A DNA stretch of 64,000 nt. It comes from QKMZ01 sp012965515 (GTDB lineage Bacteria > Cyanobacteriota > Vampirovibrionia > Obscuribacterales > Obscuribacteraceae). A model generated the notes under the pieces. The model searched no databases. It was not told the DNA's origin and saw nothing but the letters and a program-made list of their open reading frames with translations. The DNA lies in the NCBI GenBank assembly GCA_937879965.1, contig CALFMP010000054.1:198167-262166 (forward strand). The letters are read 5' to 3'. The translations under genes and the position numbers were made by a program. Positions 36,543 through 44,466 of this stretch are shown here, piece after piece. Position 1 is the first letter of the stretch. Every line of letters begins with the position of its first letter.

Positions 36543-36566
36543 GGGGCCGACGCCATGCGTCGCCCC
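36543..36566. repeat. Palindromic intergenic repeat
   Basis: A single unit GGGGCCGACGCC..GCGTCGCCCC, the only copy of the family seen between 13.2 and 51.8 kb. Confidence 0.75.
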
Positions 36567-36625
36567 TTCATCAGTGAACCGACACCGGCTTGATTCAATA
36601 GCGCTGTCATCAACCCAAAAAGCTA

Positions 36626-36826
36626 ATGAATAGTAGAGTTACGAAGTACTCAATTTTAGCAGTGGGAGTAATTCTGGCTATTGCCGCGATGTTCTATCTC
36701 AATGACATTATGCTCAATGACGGCGATCCATACGAACAGCAGCTCTTTGCTTGGGTAATCAGCGTTTTAACCGGGTTGGCGATTTTCTGGACTATTCTCT
36801 GTATTGTACTTACGTCAAAAAAATAA
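36626..36826 (+). CDS. Small two-helix membrane protein (66 aa)
   Basis: Helix 1 is about 7-26 (YSILAVGVILAIAAMFYL) and helix 2 about 43-62 (FAWVISVLTGLAIFWTILCIVL), with a short acidic loop between and KK at the end. Its second half resembles that of the 82-residue protein at 23374 (GLVLFWLSICLVVIL). No good ribosome-binding site precedes the ATG. It converges with the UspA gene, six bases away. Confidence 0.6.
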   Translation: MNSRVTKYSILAVGVILAIAAMFYLNDIMLNDGDPYEQQLFAWVISVLTGLAIFWTILCIVLTSKK

Positions 36827-36832
36827 CAGCAC

Positions 36833-37270
36833 TCATCTGACGATAAGGACAGAGCAGCGAGCGTTCCGCACGATTTTTTCTGCGTTCGTTCCAAGAAGCG
36901 CTCCCCAAATGCTTGAATGTCCGGTGTCGCCTATAACCAACATGTCCATGCTGTTCTTTTTCACGAATTCCACCATTGCTGCAGTTGAAGAACCGGTCGT
37001 GATCTCAGTAAAAGTATTGACCCCTGCGTCTTCAGCAAGTTCTCTTGCTTTTATCTGTGCACGCTCAAGCTTTTCTCTGGAAGTTTTGTCGGCCGCCAGA
37101 ACCTCACTTGCGCTGTAGGAGGCATCAACCGACTCCTGAATAGACACTATATGCAGTTCCGCTTCTTTGGACTTTGCTTGATTGACTGCTTCTTCCAGTG
37201 CCTTCCAGGAACTATCCGAACCATCTAGCCCAACTGCTATTTTGTAGTTTTTACTTTTGTCTTCTGTCAC
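36833..37270 (-). CDS. Universal stress protein (UspA family)
   Basis: 145 residues, one Usp domain: KIAVGLDGSDSSWKALEEAV at the N-terminus, ELHIVSIQE, then VEFVKKNSMDMLVIGDTG. The ATP-binding signature G-x2-G-x9-G-T is complete (GDTG..GT), so it is of the nucleotide-binding kind. The start is GTG, four bases after the SulP stop codon, so it is translationally coupled to the transporter. Usp domains are often fused or linked to transporters as regulators. Confidence 0.9.
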   Translation of the reverse strand: MTEDKSKNYKIAVGLDGSDSSWKALEEAVNQAKSKEAELHIVSIQESVDASYSASEVLAADKTSREKLERAQIKARELAEDAGVNTFTEITTGSSTAAMVEFVKKNSMDMLVIGDTGHSSIWGALLGTNAEKIVRNARCSVLIVR

Positions 37271-37273
37271 GAT

Positions 37274-38917
37274 TTACTTTACATCCGATGCTTCTTGCGC
37301 AGATCTTTCAGTTTCCCACAAATTTATTGCATCGAGCGCTTTTTCGAAACGCTCAAAGCAATATTCCATATCAATGTTTGCCCCCATTTTGTTCAGAGTT
37401 TCCCTAATGTGCGGACTAATTCCAACAAAAAGCACTTTTATTCCTTTGGCTTGCCATTTTTCAATTGCCGTCTCCAGTGCAAAAGCTCCGGTTTGATCTA
37501 CGAGAGGAACGTTCAAAAAGCTCAAGATTACATATCTGGCACCGCTAATTTTTTCTATGGCATCAGTGAAGTTTTTTGCTTCCCCGAAAAACAAAGGGCC
37601 GTTCAGGACATACGAATAGGTACTTCTGCGCACGCTTTCAGGAATATGCTCCGTCACCTCTTTCAACTCTTCGAGCGTTTCGAGATCACCAAAGGATGAA
37701 ACATTGGCATCAGCCAACTGTTTGACGAAAAGTACGGACGCGACTGCAACACCGACCAGAACTGCAACAATCAAATCGACAAAAATCGTCAAAGAAAGAA
37801 CGATAAACATTACGGCAACATCTGCTCTCGGTGTCTTATTCAAGCTGCGCAAAACACGCCAGTCCATGATACTGAGCCCAACTGTCGTAAGAATTGAAGC
37901 GAGCGCACAAAGGGGTATTTCAGCAGCTATTCTGCTGAAACAGATGAGTACGAGCAGTAAGAAAAATCCATGCAAAATACCTGAAAGCGCAGTTGTGCCG
38001 CCCGACTTCACGTTTACCATCGAGCGCATGGTTGCTCCGGCGCCTGGCAATCCGCCAATAACGCCGGACATGATGTTACCTATACCCTGCCCTATCAGTT
38101 CGCGATCGCTGTCGTGCCGTCTGCCTGTAACTTTGTCCAAAACAATAGACGTCAAAAGAGAGTCTATAGCTCCCAAAAATGCCAAAGTAAGCCCGTTTTG
38201 CAGCACAAGGTGAAAGTCAGCAAAGGTTACATTCGGCAATTTCGGTTGTGGAAAACCACCAGGAATACTTCCGATTTTAGGGATTTCGAGCTGAAACACA
38301 TGCGTCACTAATGTCACTGCAACTAGAGCTACAAGTGATGCCGGAATTTTTTTGGAGACAAAAGGAAGCAGGTAAATGAGTGCAAGGGTTGCGGCGCTTA
38401 TCAGAACAGCATCTCGATTCCATGCCGTGGGTAGAGAAGTTAACGATGTTAGTGCATTGACTACACTTCCGGATGTAGGCATGCCGAAAAGAGGCGCAAT
38501 CTCCACACAAATGATGATGGCGCCAATTCCTGTCATGAAGCCGGAGATGACCGGATACGGTATGTATCCAATCAGTTGACCCGCTTTGACATAACCCATA
38601 GCCATTTGTATAAGTCCGCCCACGATTGCAGATGCAAAGACGAGGTCTGCTCTTCCCGATGCAGTGGCAAAAACCGCAGCGGCTACAACTGTCATTGGAC
38701 CGGTAGGACCAGAGCATTGCCCGGCTGTGCCACCGAACAGAGCAGCAAAAATCCCGCAAGCGATTGCCCCATACAGACCAGCAACAGCACCTAGACCGGA
38801 GGCAACACCGAAAGCCAGGCAAAGAGGCAACGCAACGATTGCCGCCATCAATCCGCCCGTCAGATCGCCTAGCGGATTTGTGCGTACAATTTCTTTTATT
38901 GAGTTAAAAACAGTCAT
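37274..38917 (-). CDS. SulP-family anion transporter with STAS domain
   Basis: 547 residues. About 12 membrane segments in the first ~400 residues, with the SulP start LPLCLAFGVASGLGAVAGLYGAI broken into the typical helices and GQCSGPTGPMTVV. The C-terminal STAS domain (about 435-540) has VPLVDQTGAFALETAIEKW, keeping Asp and Thr at the phosphorylation-site position. SulP proteins carry sulfate, bicarbonate or other anions with Na+ or H+; the ion cannot be read here, but the cyanobacterial BicA bicarbonate transporter is one relative. It forms an operon with the uspA gene. An 11-bp-period element lies about 90 bases upstream. Confidence 0.92.
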   Translation of the reverse strand: MTVFNSIKEIVRTNPLGDLTGGLMAAIVALPLCLAFGVASGLGAVAGLYGAIACGIFAALFGGTAGQCSGPTGPMTVVAAAVFATASGRADLVFASAIVGGLIQMAMGYVKAGQLIGYIPYPVISGFMTGIGAIIICVEIAPLFGMPTSGSVVNALTSLTSLPTAWNRDAVLISAATLALIYLLPFVSKKIPASLVALVAVTLVTHVFQLEIPKIGSIPGGFPQPKLPNVTFADFHLVLQNGLTLAFLGAIDSLLTSIVLDKVTGRRHDSDRELIGQGIGNIMSGVIGGLPGAGATMRSMVNVKSGGTTALSGILHGFFLLLVLICFSRIAAEIPLCALASILTTVGLSIMDWRVLRSLNKTPRADVAVMFIVLSLTIFVDLIVAVLVGVAVASVLFVKQLADANVSSFGDLETLEELKEVTEHIPESVRRSTYSYVLNGPLFFGEAKNFTDAIEKISGARYVILSFLNVPLVDQTGAFALETAIEKWQAKGIKVLFVGISPHIRETLNKMGANIDMEYCFERFEKALDAINLWETERSAQEASDVK

Positions 38918-39224
38918 CAGATTTTTGGAAGTTTCTTTTCGACCTTACGATACTTCATCAAACTTTCAATAGTTCTCCGCGCCTGCCAAAGCACGCACTC
39001 CTTGCAAAACGCTTTCAAAGCTCGCACTCCTGGGTTTGTTTTGATACTTCGTTGCGAATAGAGCATTTCTCACGTTGAAGTGACCCAGCTCAGATCAGAC
39101 AAACTCTAGGCTTTAAGCTTGACTGAAGAAGTTTATTAGAGGTAGCTGACTGGTCCCTGGTGCTTCGATTTTCCTCTTCCTAAGGAATCTCCATGACGGG
39201 ACTTCAAAGACATTCTGGGAACCC
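38918..39224. other. Intergenic region upstream of SulP
   Basis: 307 bases. GC[A/T]CGCACTCCT occurs at 38991-39002 and 39020-39031, flanking TGCAAAACGCTTTCAAAG at 39003-39020, a possible regulator site. The rest shows nothing recognisable. Confidence 0.45.
39003..39020 (-). promoter_or_regulatory. Candidate OmpR-family operator, copy 1
   Basis: In gene direction it reads CTTTGAAAGCGTTTTGCA, with TTTGAAAGCG and TTTGCAAGG beginning 11 bases apart. It is about 95 bases before the SulP start. Closely related elements are at 46177-46210 and 51061-51079. Confidence 0.4.
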
Positions 39225-39983
39225 TTAATCCAACTCGTACAGCCTGAGCTGAGTTTCAAAAGCAGAAGGCATCACCATGACATCCCCGTAAAACGGGTCG
39301 TCATAGGTCATCAGCAAGAAAAGGTTCAAGCAAATGACCAGGCTGACCATGCCGACCATTAGAGCCTGAATTTTGATGTTCTCAGCCCTAAAGAAATAAG
39401 TGAAAAATATTGTTGCGGCGCCGCCTACAAAGAGCACTGCCCACAACTCGAGAGGAAGACCACTATGAAGAGCCTCGACACGCAAACGGCGATTTTCTCC
39501 CACTGCCTTCATTGCATCTAACAGAGCCGATTGGGCGTTGCTCTGGCGCGAGCTATTAGGCTCATACTGAGAGCATTCGGCCCACAACTCTCGATATACT
39601 TTCCAAGCTGCTTGACTGTCTTGCTTATTGGCTAATTTTGGCCATTCATCTTCTATTACCGTCTTTGCATATTGTTTGCAAAGGCTGCGCAGCTTCTCCT
39701 TTTGCGCATCATTTAAGCCTTCTGCAAGCCTGTAAACGTTACCAAGCGCCGACGCTTCTTGCTGTACTGTCGTCCTTGCATCTCCGAACCTCTGCATGGC
39801 ATCGGCAACCATGAAGCCAAGCAATACAGCAAATAACATGGCAACAAACTGCGAGTACGGGTCTGTAATGTCGTGTTGAACTGCGAATTGAGGAGCCTTT
39901 AGGAATCTACGAAAATAGATGAGTCCCAAGACAGAGCCCATCACAACCGCTAAAACCAAAAGTAATCCGACGTACAAATTCAT
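39225..39983 (-). CDS. DUF4239 membrane protein
   Basis: 252 residues with four membrane segments: ~3-24, ~45-62 (FVAMLFAVLLGFMVADA), ~178-200 and ~205-228. A soluble helical region lies between helices 2 and 3 (residues ~65-175), containing QQEASALGNVYRLAEGL and LRSLCKQYAKTVIEDEWP. This arrangement is typical of the DUF4239 (bestrophin-like) family of unknown function. The ATG is preceded by a weak GGA. It is divergent from the ArsB/NhaD gene, with a CRP-like palindrome in between. Confidence 0.85.
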   Translation of the reverse strand: MNLYVGLLLVLAVVMGSVLGLIYFRRFLKAPQFAVQHDITDPYSQFVAMLFAVLLGFMVADAMQRFGDARTTVQQEASALGNVYRLAEGLNDAQKEKLRSLCKQYAKTVIEDEWPKLANKQDSQAAWKVYRELWAECSQYEPNSSRQSNAQSALLDAMKAVGENRRLRVEALHSGLPLELWAVLFVGGAATIFFTYFFRAENIKIQALMVGMVSLVICLNLFLLMTYDDPFYGDVMVMPSAFETQLRLYELD

Positions 39984-40065
39984 CCAAATTATCCGAACTT
40001 TTCCGGCGACTTGAAAATCAAAAAAAATGATAGTCCATTTATCGCATTATCGTGCCAATCGCAGA

Positions 40066-40080
40066 TGTGATTCAAATCAC
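40066..40080. promoter_or_regulatory. CRP/FNR-family-like palindrome
   Basis: TGTGA-TTCAAA-TCAC matches the CRP half-sites TGTGA..TCACA at all but the last base. TATAAT follows at 40098-40103, putting the palindrome centre about 25 bases before it, near -37 to -40 of the expected start site. It may control the permease at 40165 and, on the other side, the DUF4239 gene. Confidence 0.4.
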
Positions 40081-40164
40081 TTGCTTTAATGCAACTGTAT
40101 AATTGATGCGTACTTTCGAAAGCAGGCTTTGCGTGCCTGCCATTAGTTTTTCTCAGGAATCAAT

Positions 40165-41436
40165 TTGGACTGGAAACTCATTTTTAGTGTCACGGTGTTG
40201 CTCCTCACCTATGTCTTCATGTTGTGGGAGCGCATACCTCGTGTTGTAACGGCTCTTCTTGGTGCATCTGCCCTTGTTGCCTGCCATGTGATCACTCAAA
40301 AAGAAGCTTTCAATGCGATCGACTTCAACGTCATTGCATTGCTTTTCGGAATGATGATTCTCGTCAACATACTAAGTCACACAGGACTTTTGAACTGCAT
40401 CGCTATCTGGGCGGCCAAATCAACCGGTGGCAGTCCATCCAAACTTATCCTTGCCTTTTCTACGCTTTCAGGCTTTTTATCGGCTTTTCTCGACAATGTA
40501 ACAACCGTTTTACTCCTGGGTACTGTTACTTGTGTTATCACTCGTCGACTCAAGCTCAACCCTGTTCCCTTTCTCATTTGCGAAGCAATTTGCTCGAATG
40601 TCGGAGGTACTGCCACACTAATTGGAGATCCGCCTAACATCATGATCGGCAGCGCCGCCGGTTTAGATTTCTACCAGTTTCTGGTCACCCTGGCTCCATT
40701 TATCCTGATCATTTTTCCTGTGATTCTTGGCACACTCTTTCTCATTTACAGAAAGACCTTACAAGGAGCAGTGGACGCTAAACAGGAATTAGATAACCTA
40801 TCTGCACGAGACGAAATAACGGATCGTCCACTCATGATCAAAGCACTGGTTGTGATTTCCCTGGTCATAGTTGGATTTATTCTTCATGGGACGCTCAATC
40901 TCGAAGCAGGAACAATAGCCGTCGCCGGCGCATCGGCTCTGCTCATATTCGAGCATCGCAAAAACATCTGGAGCGATGTTGAATGGACCACGATTTTCTT
41001 TTTCATAGGACTGTACATCATTGTCGGAGCCGTCGAAGCTACTGGTGCATTCAAGCTTGTGGCTCAGGACCTCTTGAATCTTGTCGGCAAACACAGTCCC
41101 TTTGCCGTCTCAATTATGGTCCTCTGGCTTTCCGCGCTTTGCTCGGCTGTTATCGACAATATTCCATACACCGCAACAATGATCCCGATTGTGGAAACAA
41201 TTCAAGCTGGTGAGCACAACCCTACTCTTTGGTGGGCCCTTTCTTTAGGAGCTTGTCTTGGTGGCAATGGATCGCTTATCGGAGCGACAGCAAATGTAGT
41301 TGCTGCCGATATCGCTCACTCAAACGGTGAAAAGATCTCTTTTGCCGAGTTTTCCTTTGTCGGAATCATAATCACAATTGAGACCTTGATTCTCAGTTCC
41401 ATTTACCTCTTTCTTGTACAAAAAGGCTTTTTGTAA
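40165..41436 (+). CDS. ArsB/NhaD-type ion transporter
   Basis: 423 residues and about 11 membrane helices. The ion-transporter (SLC13/ArsB/NhaD) signatures are FGMMILVNILSHTGLLNCIAIWAA, SAFLDNVTTVLLLGTVT, GGTATLIGDPPNIMIGSAAGL and AVIDNIPYTATMIPI, giving the two inverted DNxT-type repeats. It could export arsenite or exchange Na+/H+; substrate is not readable, and there is no ArsA or ArsR nearby. The start is TTG with AGGA six bases before. A hairpin GCAGGC..GCCTGC at 40122-40140 lies in the leader. Confidence 0.88.
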   Translation: MDWKLIFSVTVLLLTYVFMLWERIPRVVTALLGASALVACHVITQKEAFNAIDFNVIALLFGMMILVNILSHTGLLNCIAIWAAKSTGGSPSKLILAFSTLSGFLSAFLDNVTTVLLLGTVTCVITRRLKLNPVPFLICEAICSNVGGTATLIGDPPNIMIGSAAGLDFYQFLVTLAPFILIIFPVILGTLFLIYRKTLQGAVDAKQELDNLSARDEITDRPLMIKALVVISLVIVGFILHGTLNLEAGTIAVAGASALLIFEHRKNIWSDVEWTTIFFFIGLYIIVGAVEATGAFKLVAQDLLNLVGKHSPFAVSIMVLWLSALCSAVIDNIPYTATMIPIVETIQAGEHNPTLWWALSLGACLGGNGSLIGATANVVAADIAHSNGEKISFAEFSFVGIIITIETLILSSIYLFLVQKGFL

Positions 41437-41448
41437 GCTCAATAAGAC

Positions 41449-41807
41449 CTAGCCAACAATAACCTTAGGCCGTCGAGCTGGGTCTCTTTCTGCTCTGCGC
41501 AAGATTTCCCGGGTTACGGGAGCAGTCTCTCCTTCGCCTAAAAACACATACTTGAAGATGTAACTGACTGGATTGCCCTCGGTCCAACCAAAGTAAACGT
41601 GCGGAATTGTGTTCGTAGTATCCCTCAAATGCAGCAGTGTAGCGGCAATTGCATTTGCTATAGCGGGGCTTTTGCAGCTGAGAACTGGAAACCCTTCTAT
41701 CTTTTGACCTGATATGAAAAGCGTCTCTTCGTCAAAGGCAGAAGGATCGCTAAGCTCTACTTCGATAAAGATGAAATCAACGTCTTCTACATACAGCTTG
41801 TGCAGGC
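41449..41807 (-). pseudogene. 3' part of an APC-type permease gene cut by the IS21 element
   Basis: This fragment holds the final ~118 codons of the permease whose 5' part lies at 44460-46054, ending RRAERDPARRPKVIVG. An intact frame continues leftward from inside the IS (to 42051), but only the part from about HKLYVEDVDFIF onward is native. Joining base 41800 directly to the right half through one copy of TGCAGGC restores a continuous in-frame sequence reading EAETRSLHKLYVEDVDF. The predicted original protein is 648 residues. This tail is soluble and follows the last membrane helix. Confidence 0.88.
41801..41807. repeat. Target-site duplication, left copy
   Basis: TGCAGGC, identical to 44460-44466 at the other side of the IS21 element. 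Confidence 0.9.
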
Positions 41808-41821
41808 TGCGTATTTGCCTG

Positions 41822-41897
41822 AATTTGGCCGGCTCGCGCCGTGAATTTGGCCGGTTGTAATGACATTCTTTGAGCGGATTTGCATTTAATTTGGCCG
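41822..41897. repeat. Left-end transposase-binding iterons of the IS
   Basis: AATTTGGCCG begins at 41822, 41844 and 41888, that is at steps of 22 and 44 bases. The expected copy at 41866 is degenerate. Confidence 0.85.
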
Positions 41898-41932
41898 CCT
41901 GCCAAGCTGACGTGGAGAAGTGGACTTGTGCG

Positions 41933-42685
41933 TTACGCTTTTGCGTCTTGCTCTTCCTTCTTTTTCTTTTTGCGCAGTGATTCACCTTGCAAAACGAGTC
42001 GATATGATTCATGTACCACGCGGTCGAGAATTGCATCGGCAAGAGTTGCATTTTCGAAGGTTTGATACCAGTTTTCGACAGGCAATTGAGATGCGATCAC
42101 AAGCGAACTCTTGCCGCATCTGTCGTCAGTTACTTCTAAAAGATCTCTGCACTGTTCTTCTGAGACCGGCACCAGCGCAAAGTCATCGAGAACAAGCAGG
42201 TCGAATTTTGCCAACTTTGAAAGCAATCGCGTGTAGCTGCCGTTGAGCCGTGCAACAGTCAGTTCTTGAAAGAATCTTGGCGCGCGCAAATATGCGGTGG
42301 TAAATCCCAGACGGCAAGACTTTTGCGCAAAAGCGCAGGCAAGGTAGGTTTTACCGACACCCGTAGGTCCGGTAATTAAAACGTTTAATCCTTTTCTGAT
42401 CCATTCGCAAGTAGCGAGTTGCCCAACCATTTTTCGGTCGAGTCCGCGTGCATGCTGAAAGTCAATATCTTCCAGAGATGCGGAGTGTCTGAGTTTTGCA
42501 ACTTTCAATCGTTGCACCAATTTTGCGCTTTCGCGATCGCTGTGCTCTGCATCGACTAGGAGACCAAAACGTTCATCAAATGAAAGCTTTGTGAGTTCTG
42601 GCATCTCCTGTTGCTGCTTGAATGCGTTAAGCATGCCTACTAGTTTTAGGTCAATTAGTTTGTCGATAGTTGGGTTATTTAGCAT
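41933..42685 (-). CDS. istB: IS21 transposition helper ATPase
   Basis: 250-residue AAA+ ATPase of the IstB family, which loads on target DNA and activates IstA. Visible are the Walker A motif GPTGVGKT, Walker B LLVLDDFAL, sensor region KSSLVIASQLPVENW and the arginine-containing C-terminal ILDRVVHESYRL. AAAGGAG lies before the ATG. It is 12 bases downstream of istA. The basic C-terminus (RKKKKKEEQDAKA) is unremarkable for the family. Confidence 0.95.
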   Translation of the reverse strand: MLNNPTIDKLIDLKLVGMLNAFKQQQEMPELTKLSFDERFGLLVDAEHSDRESAKLVQRLKVAKLRHSASLEDIDFQHARGLDRKMVGQLATCEWIRKGLNVLITGPTGVGKTYLACAFAQKSCRLGFTTAYLRAPRFFQELTVARLNGSYTRLLSKLAKFDLLVLDDFALVPVSEEQCRDLLEVTDDRCGKSSLVIASQLPVENWYQTFENATLADAILDRVVHESYRLVLQGESLRKKKKKEEQDAKA

Positions 42686-42697
42686 CGAGTTTCTCCT

Positions 42698-44242
42698 TTA
42701 GCTGAAATGTTCTGGACCTCGAATATTCGGATGAGTAATTCCGGCAAGATTGATCGATAGTTGCTCCGGCAGGTTTTCCAGCCCGTACTGCAACAAAGTT
42801 TTGACGAGACGGTAACTCGGGTTACCTAGAGAAAGCGCGTGTTTGCAAGCCGCCTCGACCTTTTCGTCACCATGCATTTTTACCTGCGAGCTAAGGACTC
42901 CGAAGCACTGGTCGTAGCTCAATTGTGGGTATGGTTTTGAGGCAAGAATCGTGGCAATTACTTGCTCGGCTGATGGTCCGACCTGACGAGCCCAGCGCAG
43001 AAATTTTTCAACAGACATTCCTTGGTACGCCGCATGCGCTGGTGTCATGTGCTCATCTGCGGTTGTCTTCTCTCCGCTCGCCCAACTTCGAATGTGGCTC
43101 GCGATGCGAACATTTTGGTGAAAAACTTCTACTGTTGAATCTGTCAGGCGAATATCGACTCGCTCTCCCGCCAGCCTGTATGGCACGGAGTAATGGTGTT
43201 CGTTAGCTCTTACGTGGTAGTCCTTCGGTACTTTAACGTTCAGCAACCATTCCTCAAACTCAAATTCCTGGCTTGGTAGTGGACGAAGCGCGGGTTTGTC
43301 AATTTCTTCAAAGCGACTACGACGGCATCCAGACATTTTTTGAAATGGCTCGTCGTTCAGCTCGACAAGGAGCCGTTGGATAGATTGGTTCACCTCATGA
43401 ATGGAAAAGAATGTGACATTCCGTAGCCTCGCCAGAATCCACTGTTCAACAAGCTGAACAGCTTTTTCAACTTTGGCTTTGTCACGCGGACGATATGGTC
43501 TTGCCGGCGCCACACCGCAGCCGTAGTGCTGTGCAAGTCGTCGGTAGCTTTTGTTGATTCTCGGATCGAAACGTGTTGCTTCCGAAACTGCGCTTTTTAG
43601 ATTGTCTGGGACAAGTATTTTGGGCACGCCTCCAAAGAAGCGAAATGTGCGCACATGGGCGCCGAGCCAGTTTTTCAATTCCTGCGATTCGCACGCTTCA
43701 GCATACGTGTAATTGCTAGCACCCATGGTTGCGACGAATATTTGGGCTTGATTTACTTCTCCGGTTTCTCTGCAAACAACTGGCACCGTCTGACCTGCAA
43801 AATCAAGAAACAGCTTGTCTCCAGGCGCATGCGATTGCCGCATCACAACATCTTTCTTGCTTTGCCATTTGCGAAAGAGCTTGGAGAAATGCGCGTAGCA
43901 GTATGAAGCTTCCCGGTGCTGTTCTTGATACTCGTCCCAAAGCAAATTTAGAGTCACGCCCTTTTTTGCGAGCTCAGTTTCAATTTTTTCGTAGTCTGGT
44001 AGAACGTATCGTTCTTTAGTCTTCTGCTTTGGCGGGTAGAGCAGCTTTTCCAGTTGCGCATCATCCAGGTCTTCCGGCAAAGGCCAGGTCAGCCCAAGTT
44101 CGGTAGCGCGCTTGATACATGTCTGCACGGAGTCCCGCGAGACATTCGTCATTCGGTGAATCTCATTGGCGCTGAGATTCAGCAGAAATGCCAACCTGAT
44201 GATTTCTCTGTGTGCCTGCATGGACGTCCTCTCTCTGGGCAT
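42698..44242 (-). CDS. istA: IS21 transposase
   Basis: 514-residue DDE transposase. An N-terminal helix-turn-helix (LSANEIHRMTNVSRDSVQTCIKRA) should bind the iterons. The rve core has Asp in LFLDFAGQTVPV, Asp in ILVPDNLKSAV and Glu in DKAKVEKAVQL, so the catalytic triad is complete. A C-terminal beta-barrel-like domain (VKVPKDYHVRANEHHYSVPYRLAGE, broken across strands) follows. Full length and uninterrupted. Confidence 0.95.
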   Translation of the reverse strand: MPRERTSMQAHREIIRLAFLLNLSANEIHRMTNVSRDSVQTCIKRATELGLTWPLPEDLDDAQLEKLLYPPKQKTKERYVLPDYEKIETELAKKGVTLNLLWDEYQEQHREASYCYAHFSKLFRKWQSKKDVVMRQSHAPGDKLFLDFAGQTVPVVCRETGEVNQAQIFVATMGASNYTYAEACESQELKNWLGAHVRTFRFFGGVPKILVPDNLKSAVSEATRFDPRINKSYRRLAQHYGCGVAPARPYRPRDKAKVEKAVQLVEQWILARLRNVTFFSIHEVNQSIQRLLVELNDEPFQKMSGCRRSRFEEIDKPALRPLPSQEFEFEEWLLNVKVPKDYHVRANEHHYSVPYRLAGERVDIRLTDSTVEVFHQNVRIASHIRSWASGEKTTADEHMTPAHAAYQGMSVEKFLRWARQVGPSAEQVIATILASKPYPQLSYDQCFGVLSSQVKMHGDEKVEAACKHALSLGNPSYRLVKTLLQYGLENLPEQLSINLAGITHPNIRGPEHFS

Positions 44243-44346
44243 CTAAGTTCTCCTGAGCGCTGAAAGCGAGGAGAAGAATCCCTTCTTGCCTTGGGTTCGT
44301 CCACTTTTGAACCAGAAATACTTGGTTTTCCACGCCGCTTTTCAAG

Positions 44347-44444
44347 CGGCCAAATTAAATGCAAATGCCGGCCAAATTAAATGCGCGCCCCGGCCAAATT
44401 GAATGCGCGAGCCGGCCAAATTCGTGGCGCGAGCCGGCCAAATT
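44347..44444. repeat. Right-end transposase-binding iterons of the IS
   Basis: CGGCCAAATT, the complement of the left iteron, begins at 44347, 44369, 44391, 44413 and 44435: five copies with exactly 22-base spacing. Confidence 0.88.
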
Positions 44445-44459
44445 GAATGCAAATATGCA

Positions 44460-44466
44460 TGCAGGC
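44460..44466. repeat. Target-site duplication, right copy
   Basis: TGCAGGC, identical to 41801-41807. Confidence 0.9.

Larger units (their letters stand above)
41808..44459 (-). mobile_element. Complete IS21-family insertion sequence
   Basis: About 2652 bp, carrying istA and istB. It has inverted ends (left TGCGTATTTGC, right in reverse TGCATATTTGC) and is flanked by the 7-bp direct repeat TGCAGGC at 41801-41807 and 44460-44466. IS21 elements duplicate 4-8 bp of target, which fits. Both ends carry iterated AATTTGGCCG sites with 22-bp spacing, listed separately. Both genes look intact and the duplication is exact, so the insertion is probably recent and the element may be active. Confidence 0.92.

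Noticed and set aside
41449..42051. A complete 200-residue protein
   Set aside because: The first ~80 codons come from the IS end. The rest is the cut-off tail of the permease, so it is not a gene in its own right.
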